Shown here piece by piece: positions 50,101 through 60,062 of a DNA stretch of 64,000 nt. How positions within the stretch are numbered: the stretch's first letter is position 1; every line of letters starts with the position of its first letter. The notes beneath the pieces were generated by a model. It was not told where the DNA came from and did no database searches. It worked only from the letters and a program-made list of their open reading frames with translations. This DNA comes from Labia minor (Eukaryota; Arthropoda; Insecta; Dermaptera; Spongiphoridae), in NCBI GenBank assembly GCA_963082975.1, contig OY720349.1, positions 64,850,501 through 64,914,500 of the forward strand. Reading direction: 5' to 3'. A program made the translations under genes and the position numbers.

Positions 50101-53073
50101 TAAAACCAATACATTCGTGGTGATATGTAAAAAAATCTCCTTATGTGAAATTTGGTGCGAAAATAACCCTTCCCTTCTTATCATCGATCGCTAATACTAC
50201 CACTTCCGGTTTCCGGATTTGCACCAAAAGTTGATCCATTCATCCCACTGATGCATTAAGGAAATATACCAAATTTCATCAAAATCCGTTAAGCCGTTCA
50301 GGCTGTACACATCTATACGGACGGACAGACGGACAGACGGACAGACATCATGCTAAAAATACTTTTTTCTGTTAAGAAAATGCATGATTCGTGGAGATAT
50401 GTAAAAATCTCCACATGTGAAATTTGGTGTGAAAACAATACCTCCCTTACTATCGTCGGTCGGTAAAAATGGGAATTTTTGAAAAATATGACAATTTCTG
50501 GAATATTTCACCAAATATTTTTCACTTATAATTAAGAGGTGGCTTTAAACTCTTACCATACATTAACTAATTTGATAATTGATTATTCATGGTTTAAATC
50601 AAGTAAATTCTATAAACTAAAGGTAACAAACCTATTTGATAATATCATATTTAATATATAATGACTCTAATTAAACATAAAATATATATTTTAAATAATA
50701 AAAAATTAAAAAAATTGTTTAGATAAGAGATTAACATTTAAAAATATTAAGAAATTTTCTTAGAAATAAATATGAATATAGCAGTAAAATTCTATTTTAG
50801 GTTTATATTAAAAATTATTATTTCTATATTATTTTAAGATAATGAGGATTGATGAATGAACTGAATATAAACAAATATTATCTTAACTTGTCAAGAAATA
50901 ATATTGTCGTAAAACACTTTAGATTATGAATTGAGCTTATACATATTATAAATATGCTACATTTTCACTTTAAATTTATTAATATTAAAATAATTTCTGA
51001 AATAGTATAAAACAATTTTAATATATTTTATATTGTATATTAAATTAATTTAAATTTTAATATTATTTAGTTAACTAATTAGAGTTCATTAACAATAATT
51101 ATTTCATTTCAATTAAAAATTTATATTCTGCAAATATCTAACCACGCTGTAGTTTTGGTTGCAGATTTTATTTTGTTCAGGGAATGATAAAATTATATAT
51201 ATTATACTAGCTGCTCAGAGCACGCCTTCAGCGCTCTTCACATCTACATCGGGGGCTCCGTCCCCTGTACCCCCGAGTTGTACATAGTATTTGGTGGTTG
51301 AAAGTAGTAAAAGGTTTTCATCCATTTTGTTTCAATCCGTATATTACATAAAACTGATAAAACATTCATTTCTTTTTGTGTTCTTATTGAAAATATATTT
51401 TAATTTAATCAGTAAATTAATTATTATTGTATATGTGATATGTTATATCTATCTATCTATGTGGCTCAACGATACTCGAAAGTTCTTGGCCGTAACAACC
51501 ACATTTCTCCAAGTGTCCCTATCCTTTTTGTATATAATTTTAATGTTTACAAACTTATCTTGTAGTTTTGCGCATTTCTTCTCAATAAGTATAAATAAAG
51601 CAATGATACTATATCCAAGAGAAAATACTCAAGATGTTTATAATATAGTTAATACTTGTGAGAATATATTAATTAACATTATAGAAATTATTATATTTTG
51701 CTCAAAATATAATGGTCGATGTATTGGAGGCAGGTTCCAGTTGCTTAAATTCATCTTTGAAAATAATGATTTATATTTAATTTCAACAGTAAAACATTTT
51801 ACTTTTACATGATTTAACAATTTTTTTTTTTAATTATTAAAAATAGCTGAAGATAGTTGAAGAACAATTCACTAAAAATGTTGCATTTTTTTAGACATTA
51901 AGTAAAAGATTTCGTTCTTTAAAATCTTATTTAAAAAAAAAAACAAAAAAAAAATATTTAAGAAGTTTTATTTTATTATAATAAAAATTTTGATTGTCCG
52001 TCCATTTTTAAAATGTTACAAACATGATCGTAAGAGATGGTATAATTCTAGAGTCTTAAAATGTACTTAAAGAATGGTATATTCATATTAATATATAGAG
52101 ATAATATTTATTTTGATGTGTTGCAGCTCTAGTGACCATTTGTGTGTTGCTGGGGGTGAAAGAGGTGGCTTCTCGTCCACCTATGCACGTCGTTGCAATA
52201 GCCAAGAGTACACCTCGGCCTGCTGGTGCTGGTGTGACTTCAGGAATAATTGCTGCTGCACCAGGAGTCGCCGGACCTGTTCCGGGACTTCCATTCCTAC
52301 CCGGATGGAAAGAGTGTCCTATTCTCGCCAAATTACAAAATTGTGCTGGAGGCGGCGCCTCTCTTAATAATCCAATCTGCGCTGTTTCTGAGGCTGGAAT
52401 GCTTAAGACCTTCTCAAATCAATGTCTCTTTGATTACCACAATTGTGTCTCCAAAGGAAGTAAGTTGACATTTTTGCTACCTTGTTGCTTAGATAAGTTT
52501 AAGTTTAAGAATAAATATATATTAAAAAAAATACATTAAACCAATTTGTATTTTATTTTCTACATAAATACTTATTTTTTAATTTATAAAATTTCAAAAT
52601 TTATTTTTTATATCATAGAAGTTTATTTTGAGAGTAGTTTTTCAATAAATTTGCAATGGGAAAAGATAAATTAAAAGAGAAGGAGAAACAAAATATTAAT
52701 AGCTTTTATAAAATTCAATAAAATGAGTGATTTTATATAATAAGAAAAGAAATTGATACACTATGGACAAAATGTTAAAATAATAGATTTATCGTCTTAA
52801 TTTTTATTTTATTACAATTTGTTTTTAATTATTCAAATGAATACATATCATTATTAGTAGAATCATTTATATTCATAATAAAGTAAAATCATTATATTAA
52901 TAATATTAATAATTCAATATAGATATTAACACATAGAATTTAAGGCCTGAAAGGGCAAATATTTACATATTATGGCTTGAATATAACCAGGTGGGTCTGG
53001 AATGCTTAATTATTAAATAATAAATATTATTTTATTTAATAACTTTATAAATATTATTTATCCATCATGATTA

Positions 53074-53104
<31 letters not shown>

Positions 53105-53968
53105 AGATATAACTTAAATGGCTTATCTTGTTATAATTAATGCATAGGTCATAGATCATATCCGGACATGAAGACAATTTTAAATGGGCGGGATAAAATT
53201 TGCATAATTAGACTAAATTATATATATTTTATGGTGTAATAAGAGATAGCCTTCCAACTCACATAATTACAGAATCATAACCAGTTAAGTTAAAATAAAC
53301 ATATACAAAATATACTGAATTAATTACAATGCTATTAATTATTGTATATTGATTTAGGCATTTTATTTATACATCTCTATATTTATTTAAAAGATAAAAT
53401 TAATTTTTTTTTTTTTTTTTAATAGTTTATTAATAGATTTTGATATTCGTAAATGTAATAATACATGCATTAACATTTGAATAGGAAAACAAATTTAATA
53501 TTAATTCTAAGAAATTATTAATATTTTATATGAATGTTTTCATCAGCCACATTATTGACTAATAAAAGGAAAGTAATTATACTGATTTTAGTTTTCAAAT
53601 ATATATTTCAAAATCATCATTTTAAGATAATTTTAATAATATGTGAATAGATAAATATTTATTTAATATTTTAATTCATAAGAATAAGTATACATAAATA
53701 TTTATATTATGATACACTAATAATGAAAACGACACACACTTTTTAAAAATTGAAATAAATTTATTAACTTTATATTTCAATTTTGTTTATTTCTATAAAA
53801 AATTAAATAAGGCTTGTGTAAAAACTACATATTATAGAATTTAAAGAGAAAGTTATTTGAAATACATAATTTGCATTGATCAAATTAATACTTGCTAATA
53901 AAAGAATATAATAAATGGATTATTCTTCTTTTTTAGCTTGGGTGGTACTTCATGACGGGGTTTGCTGA
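41166..53968 (+). CDS. Secreted Kazal-type domain protein, 132 residues
   Basis: Exons 41,166-41,199, 52,127-52,459 and 53,937-53,968. Introns are GT..AG and both junctions are phase 1. The first join completes a signal peptide (MRRLKGPIAIS + ALVTICVLLGVKEVAS, cleavage near residue 27). A Pro/Ala/Gly-rich linker (residues about 28-72) follows, then a six-cysteine Kazal-like domain from residue 75 to the last residue: C-x8-C-x11-PIC-x14-C-x6-C-x13-C, with FSNQC and DYHNC blocks like the TYSNEC..A.C core of Kazal inhibitors. The tiny last exon supplies TWVVLHDGVC, the usual ending. Kazal domains commonly inhibit serine proteases. Here the residue at the expected P1 site, second after Cys2, is Gly, and the Cys3-Cys4 gap is longer than usual, so inhibition is doubtful. 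AATAAA follows at 54,051. Confidence 0.85.
44205..44640 (-). repeat. Interspersed repeat (inverted copy of 3,150-3,436 plus module shared with 15.5 kb)
   Basis: 44,215-44,340 matches 15,510-15,660. 44,347-44,640 is the reverse complement of 3,150-3,436, including AACCACGTCACGTGTTGGCG. So this copy joins two modules that occur separately elsewhere. Confidence 0.7.
45318..45955. mobile_element. Repeat element with ~100-bp inverted ends
   Basis: 45,411-45,515 and 45,843-45,955 are inverted copies (shared phrases GTTTTTCTCATGAACTAAAAA, here read as two overlapping parts; CTATAAGCC; GAATTG). The inner part matches the split repeat at 15.83-17.08 kb, without its 877-bp insertion. No coding frame. 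Confidence 0.6.
46640..47290. promoter_or_regulatory. Enhancer-like island with nuclear-receptor motifs
   Basis: A GC-balanced island in an AT-rich intron, without convincing coding or splice structure. Motifs: TGACCT-TT-TGACCC direct repeat (46,841-46,854), TGACCTTGA (47,011-47,019, the FTZ-F1/ERR monomer site in reverse), and TGACTT-T-TGACCA (47,236-47,248, a DR1 of HNF4/USP type). GGAGGGCGGCCG occurs twice, at 46,709-46,720 and 46,970-46,981. An A/T homeobox-like TAATTATTAATTA precedes it. The motif matches are direct; regulatory function is inferred. Confidence 0.4.
48015..48176. mobile_element. hAT-type MITE (162 bp)
   Basis: Left CAGGGGTGTCAAACTCGCGG, right GAGTTTGACACCCCTG: a near-perfect inverted pair of a widespread hAT MITE terminus. 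Internal GGCCCGC appears twice in opposite contexts. I find no clean 8-bp duplication. It abuts the pogo-like element directly. Confidence 0.8.
48177..48719 (+). mobile_element. pogo/Tigger-like element remnant
   Basis: Left end CAGTAGAACCTCGATAATT; right end (read inward) CCTCGATAATTTAAAG. The interior, about 48,290-48,435, decodes in broken frames a CENP-B/Tigger-type helix-turn-helix phrase resembling 'LEQCL..WFKQCR..I.VS..ILKA', characteristic of pogo transposases. It is interrupted by a Penelope-like terminal-repeat fragment (48,478-48,615). Confidence 0.65.
48478..48615 (-). mobile_element. Penelope-like terminal-repeat fragment
   Basis: Related to the foldback element at 8.17-8.50 kb: AAGGGAATTTTTATTAAAAG, ACAACGTTTCGACTGC, then TCTGCAGTCG. 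On the minus strand a hairpin (stem CGACTGC/GCAGTCG, 48,580-48,600) is followed by AAACGTTGT. It interrupts the pogo-like element. Confidence 0.6.
49048..49703 (+). mobile_element. CCGACCGACG repeat family, near full-length copy
   Basis: Complete from ATAAGTTGACCTGTGGCCAG to CGTCGGTCGGTAAAAA. It contains two TGACGTCA sites, an (ACGG/ACAG)n tandem (49,531-49,580), and two direct copies of the ATTCGTGG..AATCTCC..GGTGTGAAAA module about 283 bp apart. It serves as the reference copy with the next entry. Confidence 0.8.
49821..50469 (+). mobile_element. CCGACCGACG repeat family, second near full-length copy in tandem
   Basis: Same orientation and structure as the previous copy, 117 bp downstream. 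It carries an extra insert TAGCCGGCTTTGCCGGCGTT before the first TGACGTCA. Divergence from its neighbour suggests independent insertions rather than a recent duplication. Confidence 0.8.
51205..51524 (-). mobile_element. LINE 3'-tail copy (same family as 24.6-25.5 kb)
   Basis: Shares CTAGCTGCTCAGAGC, GTACCCCCGAGTTGTACATA, TGGTTGAAAGTAGTAAAAGG and the block ACTCGAAAGTTCTTGGC..CATTTCTCCAAGTGTCC with the 24.6 kb element. Only the untranslated tail and the last coding stub remain. Confidence 0.7.
52460..53936 (+). other. Intron 2 of the Kazal-domain gene
   Basis: AT-rich, with a short (TA)n run near 53,085-53,103 and a poly(T) run near 53,405. Nothing else recognised. Confidence 0.7.
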
Positions 53969-54050
53969 CAAGAATGTGTGAAGACTTCTATTTACTTCCC
54001 AACCCTGTTTCGTCCCTTTTACGACGTTTTTTATTTGTCTTCCTAACAAA

Positions 54051-54056
54051 AATAAA
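54051..54056 (+). terminator. Poly(A) signal of the Kazal-domain gene
   Basis: AATAAA, 83 bp after the TGA stop at 53,968, within an A-rich stretch. Confidence 0.55.
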
Positions 54057-54059
54057 ACA

Positions 54060-56999
54060 AAAAAACAACCAAATATCGCAGAGATATATGTATTTATATG
54101 TTTATATATAGGTATATATTTATATTTATATAAAATAACAAACCAATATAAATATATATATCCAATTTCTAGTCGCATAAAGGTCCTGAACAAATGGCGA
54201 TGTCGCATCATCTACTTATTGATTCCTTGTTAGTTATTCAAGACCAAATATTGGTTGTGCTAATGTGTATTGGGAAAAACATTTCTTTCTCGAAAATTAA
54301 AAACCAATTAAATCCCTATAAAAAGTATACCAATGTATAAAATAAGAAGAATCCAGAGAATTTAAAAAAGGATGTTTCTTTGTAAATTTTAATTTTATTT
54401 TATAAAACCAAAAAAATATTTATTTATATAAATAAAACTCCCTAATTACTAATCTCATTAATAAAATCACTTCATATCATTGCATTATATAAAAAAATCT
54501 ATTTTTGTAGAAATAATATATATATATACACATCAATTGAAATCATCTAACGATCTGGCGTCATCATTAAAAATAATCATGAGTTAAGCCACGCCTAGCC
54601 AATCTTCTATCATTGGTTTCAAAATGAAAAAAAAAATATAATAAAAAAATCATAATTAGATTTAATATTTAGTCTTATAAATTGCTTACGTATTAACCTT
54701 AGAGTATTTTTATGCTAGACAAACACTCAAACATTACTATATATATATATTCTCGTCTGGGTTTAAGCACCATATGTTACAAATAATAAAATTTTATTTA
54801 ATTGCAACATTTCCTATTTTTTAAGACCCAATCCCCACCACCCAGTTTCATTTTAATTAAAACAATTATATAAGAGTAATATGAGATGCTTCACAATGGT
54901 CATTTAATATGCATGTGTATGATTGTTTTTATTTTATATTTGGTCATCATAAAATAAGATCAATTTTCATGCTAGAAAATAGAATACTTGAGAATATAAA
55001 TTTGTATATTTGCAAATATTTCACAATGATTATTAAATTATAATACACACCAATAATTCAAATAAAATAAAGTAATTTCTATGAAAAGGAAATAAGGTTG
55101 ATATTAAGTGATAACATAAATTGTTTTCTGTAAACTAAAAATAAATTATAAATTTATAATCTACCGAAATAGGACAATTAGTAGAGATAATGGTAATAAG
55201 TATCTTTCACCTAGTTTAAAAAGATAATGATTTTTCTCTTTTTTAATTAATCAAAATGTGCCCTTTTTTTATTTATTTTTAGAAAATGTTTATAATATAG
55301 AGTTTATGAGTGATACACCCTTATCATTATTATAATATTATAATTAATTTGTTCATTTAAAATTTTCAACGAATATTAATACAAAAAAAAATTTATATTC
55401 TTTTCTTAAGAAACTAAGAAAAAATAATGAAAATAAGAAAGTAATTTCATTGTCATCATTTCTTTTTTTTTTTTTTTTTTTATTTTTTTATTTTAAATAT
55501 ATTTATAATCAGTTCAAAAAAAATAAAAAATAAACTATATAAGTAAATTTGATTTTCATTTAAGACTCATTCACACTTACATTTTACATTCATACATCAT
55601 TCATACAAAGTGATTTAGAGTTGTCTTCCAATGATGATCACTAATGGAATTTATTTTTCCAATCGTTTTGCTTTAGAACGATCTTCTGTGTCCAATAAAT
55701 CATCATTTCTAAAGAAATCTGAGTTTTATTCAATGAATACTATTTTCTTTTATAAATAAATAATTATTGTAAATTCATATTTTTATATTTTGGATTTATA
55801 CAACATATTATTCTTTGAACCTCTATTTACATCTAAATTCAGTAACAAATTTTTGTTCTTTTTCACTTGTTTTTTCTTAAGCTCTACTAATTCTATTAAA
55901 CCAGACTATATTATAACACATTTAATTTTCATACATTAAAAATTCATACAATAAAAATTAAATTTTGTTTTTTATATATCATATTTAATTACTATTTATT
56001 TGTCTTCAGGCATAAGTTTTATTAAAAATAAAAAAATCCGAATCAACCAAGTGTTAAGTTTAACTAAATTAATTTCATCTTTTTATTTAGATTTATATTA
56101 AGATATAAATAATTAATACATGAATATTAATTATTTTTTACTGATTAAAAAAATAATTTTACTAAATCAATTTAAATTTGCTTCAACATTTTTTCAAAAA
56201 TTCGTTCATTTTTATGTATAATTAGGTTCATATATATACTTTTTAAAATAAAAACATTTAAATATAACATTGTTCATGGAATTTAATATTTAACATATTT
56301 TTGAAATTTGGGAGAATATAATTTAAAGGATTTAATAATGTAATATATAAATAAATGAATAGTCTTAAAAAATTATATATAAATATCTGTTTGTAAATTA
56401 AAAGCATTGGTATATATATATATATATAAGGAAAAGTGGAGAGAAAGTAAATATTAAATAGAATCATTTAGGAAATACTAAAATAATTATGTTTTCGTCA
56501 AACATTTATATATAATCACAAAATGAAACAATAATCTTTTGTGATGTTTCTGTCTTGGTATATTAATAAATAAATCCTAATATTGATTCAAAATTGCCTT
56601 ATAGGAATTTATTTGTATAAATCATAGAATACCAAAAGTTTGCATCTAATTTTTAATTGAAAGAAATTTGAATTATTTGTTGTTATATGGGAAATCAGTC
56701 AAAATAATTAATAGTTTGTCAGTCTGAAAAAAACATAATAATATAAGAGGAATTAAAACAATAAAAATAATATTTTTATAAATTTGTAATAGTTTTAATA
56801 ATAATTATAGTATGACTATATATATATATTTATTCTTCTATATATAAATATATATATATAAAGATGTACAGAAGTCTGAAGGTATTTGTAAAATTAACAA
56901 CATATTAAATAATCTAAAATATTAATTCTTTATATATTAATAATCTCACAAATAAGAAACTTATGTTATGGAAAAATAAAACTATATATATAATTATAA

Positions 57000-57043
<44 letters not shown>

Positions 57044-58140
57044 GAAATAAATATATTTAATTTAAAAAAAACGTTTCTTCTTTCTTTGTGAGTAATACAT
57101 AAATGCGAGTAAATGATTTTTTTTTTATTTGAACAAAGTGTTTAAAATCTAAGAGATAATTACTTAATTATAAAAATCTATAATTTATATTATTTATTTA
57201 TTATTACATTTTTATTATTCTGAAGCGTATTATTTTTTAAATTGTATATTGATTTTGCACCAAAATTAGTGATTAAATGAAGATAAAGGTAGTGGAGGAA
57301 ATTAGCCTTTTTTTATATATCTGAGCAAATTTTCAAATTTTTTTCCTTTTTAAAAATAGACATAATTATTAAATTTCTTATATAGTTAAATATTTAAAAA
57401 AAAAAAATTGATTTTTTTCTTTTGCTTATACATACATTTTATTTTTTCCTTTATATACAATCGTAAATAAAATTTTTATTCAATATTTACAAGCAATTTT
57501 TTATGTGTACAAGTGTACATGCAAGTGTAATTGGTTTTATATTATATAAGTAGTAGATATAATTGAATATTTCATCTAAACGATCAACTTTGATTATTTT
57601 TAATAAAATATTTCTAAAATTACTATTTGTTTTACTATTAATTAAGTTTAAATGCTAATAAATGCTTAACTTCAATAAATGCAGTTTAAATAAAAGTCTA
57701 ATTTAAACGACTAGAAATGTTTATGTTTATGTTTATATATATATATATATATATGTTTTGATTTAATGAAATGGTTATGTATTTAATGTATAAAGAGAGG
57801 AATTCATTAAATATAATTTTTTAAATAAAAGGAGCATTTTAGAGCAACAATAATTAAAAATTTTATATTCAGAGAAAATTTATTTGAATACATTTTTATA
57901 AAATAACAATTAAAATAAAAAAATATTTTTAATAAAGTTGATCGTGAAGAGATAATATACAATTAGTATTTGCAAATATATACATTGAAATATATATATT
58001 TATTGTATATATATATTCTTTTAAATGTGTATATAATTAATTAATCTAAATATATGTGTGTATATTCATAAATGAATAAAGAAATATATATAGTACAGCA
58101 TTTATACATCTAAAAAAAAAGAATTATAATATATTGTTTC
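54060..58140. other. Intergenic, AT-rich, simple repeats only
   Basis: It holds (TA)n tracts (about 56,410-56,428, 57,004-57,040 and 57,736-57,753) and a T-run near 55,465-55,481. A slightly less AT-rich patch at 54,540-54,620 contains AAGCCACGCCTAGCC. No gene evidence. Confidence 0.5.
57004..57040. repeat. (TA)n microsatellite
   Basis: A 37-bp TA tract. Confidence 0.95.
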
Positions 58141-58448
58141 TATTAAGCTTCACAATCATTCAGTCTTATGTGCGGACAATAAGTTCAGCACAAGTAGCGC
58201 TAAACGAATGTATTAGAGGCTTGGAAAAGATTAAAGAGGAAGGAGGAGGACGAAGAAGAGGATCTCTTTGGCTGTACTAAATCCAATCTGAGCAACGATG
58301 ACCGAGGGGTTCCATTTGTTAGAAATGCATGTAATCGTAATTGTAGATAAACTCTGGTCAAAAAAATATATTGAGTCCTTGGTGAGTTCTACATTTGGAA
58401 TACTTAGACAATGTATAATCATAGCAAGTAGATAAATATAGGAAGGAA

Positions 58449-58604
58449 TTAACCTTCGGAAACTGAGGAGAGACTGCTGCGTGTTGAATGTCCAGGTGGT
58501 GAAGAAGTGGACAGTTCTGGAAGATCGGATGGCAAGGTTAGGCAACTTGGTCCAAAGACGGCTTGTTGCTCTTCAAGTTGCTGAGCAAATTTCTCCTCAA
58601 GAAT
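58449..58604 (-). CDS. Slik: Alternative last exon (distal) of the Slik/SLK/STK10 gene
   Basis: The minus-strand acceptor TTGTCTAG precedes a phase-0 exon of 51 codons. It begins ILEEKFAQQLEEQQAVFGPS, continues with TLPSDLPELSTSSPPG and ends SLSSVSEG then TAA. It can join in frame to the exon ending KPRKQ at 60,702. The first half continues the coiled coil; the rest is Ser/Pro-rich. With this exon the visible protein is 792 residues. It competes with the proximal terminal exon 60,063-60,308. The less AT-rich stretch 58,140-58,448 is the likely 3' UTR. Confidence 0.75.
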   Translation of the reverse strand: MLEEKFAQQLEEQQAVFGPSCLTLPSDLPELSTSSPPGHSTRSSLSSVSEG

Positions 58605-60062
58605 CTAGACAAAAAAATATAAATATCATTTAATAAAACATAAATATTTTTTTAAATATATATAAATATAATTAAATAATCTAAAATTTTAAAGTATATT
58701 GGTTTGTTTCTATTGAAAACTAAGTATTAAATACTTAAATAAGAATATAAGTTATCTAAGAAATATTATAAAAATAAAATTACTATTTTTTGTGAAAATT
58801 AAATCTTGAACAAAGTACCTAATATATTAATGTAATATATTAATGTTTACATTAACATTAAATTTTATAATAAGATCTTTACAAGTTCCCTAATTCTAGA
58901 TTATATTTGCATTTAATCACTTTATCAGCAGAAAGTGATCTCTTAAAGTACATCCACATGTATGTCATAAATAAAGTCAAAGTCAAATGGTGAAAGCAAA
59001 AAATGATGAGAAGTAACCAGATGGCATGCTAAACGAATGTCGTCCCAAATCAAAGATAGACATATCGCCAGTGCAATAGTACTTGCCAGTCCTTTATCGG
59101 TCTCAGTTCTTATCATACCATCTCATCTAGTCCTGGTAGGCTTTCAAAGCGACAGAATGCCAGTTTGAACGCATTCTGTGTATCAAAATGGCAACATGCC
59201 TTTGCTACTTGGTTTATATGGAATATATTTAGAAACCTCCTTATAATTTATATACATTATATACAAAAAGTTAAAATTTAAACTTAATTAAGAAATGACT
59301 TTTATTCGTTATTTTTAGTAGGAGTACCCAAAAAAAAATCAACAATTATATTTTGGTTTGTTTTTTCCGGTATCCAGGTCATTCACTTTGATTTAATGTA
59401 ACTAAGATACTGGAGCCGCGAGGAGGTGGAGAAAAAAAAATATAAACGACAGAGTAATTGGATGTTTTATTATGATAATAGCAATGCTTTCAAGCTTTAA
59501 AAATCAATCATTTTAAATAAAAAAAACATGCTAAAATATTTTCACTTAGTACTTTTACAGTAAGGTTTAAGTATTAGTTTAGATTTATAAGAATTAAAAA
59601 AGTTGTGAATCGAAAAACTATTAGAATAGATGTTTATTAATATTGAAAGAATGACAATTTAAAGGAAAATTTATTTTAAATAAAACAAATCCAAATAAAT
59701 AATTTTTATTTTTGTTTCTGGGTATTCCCTACTAAAAAATGTTAATTAGTAAAATACAAACCTGAGAAATTAATAGTTAGTGATGACTTGGTGATTCAAT
59801 GAAATTTAGGAAGTGTAGAAGATTAAGGAAATTATTGTAGAGATAGATTTTACTAAGAGTTAGAAAAAGATTATAATAAAGGTCATATAAAAAATAATTT
59901 GTTTTCCTAAGAATAAAATACTTTAAAATATTTGCTATTTAATAATATTAAAATAAATTAAAATAATAAATATTTAATATTAAAATAAATAAATAACTTT
60001 TGCTAACTCTTTGGGAATATTTGAGAGTTAAGGCAAGATATAATAAAGATACGAATAGAAAG
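58605..60062 (-). other. Region between the two alternative last exons of the kinase gene
   Basis: Mostly AT-rich. An unexplained less AT-rich island lies at about 59,010-59,215 (contains CAGAATGCCAGTTTGAACGC followed by ATTCTG). I find no exon with matching phase. Confidence 0.5.

Larger units (their letters stand above)
41200..52126 (+). other. Intron 1 (10.9 kb) of the Kazal-domain gene
   Basis: AT-rich. Recognised contents: repeats at 44.2-44.65 and 45.3-45.96 kb, an enhancer-like island (46,640-47,290), a nested transposon cluster (48.0-48.7 kb), two near-complete CCGACCGACG elements (49.05-50.47 kb) and a LINE-tail copy (51.2 kb). The stretch 41,320-44,200 is featureless AT-rich DNA. 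Confidence 0.65.

Noticed and set aside
51291-51812. 173-codon plus-strand frame
   Set aside because: It starts within a LINE tail on the opposite strand and has low-complexity Ile/Phe/Asn composition, with no splice or signal evidence.
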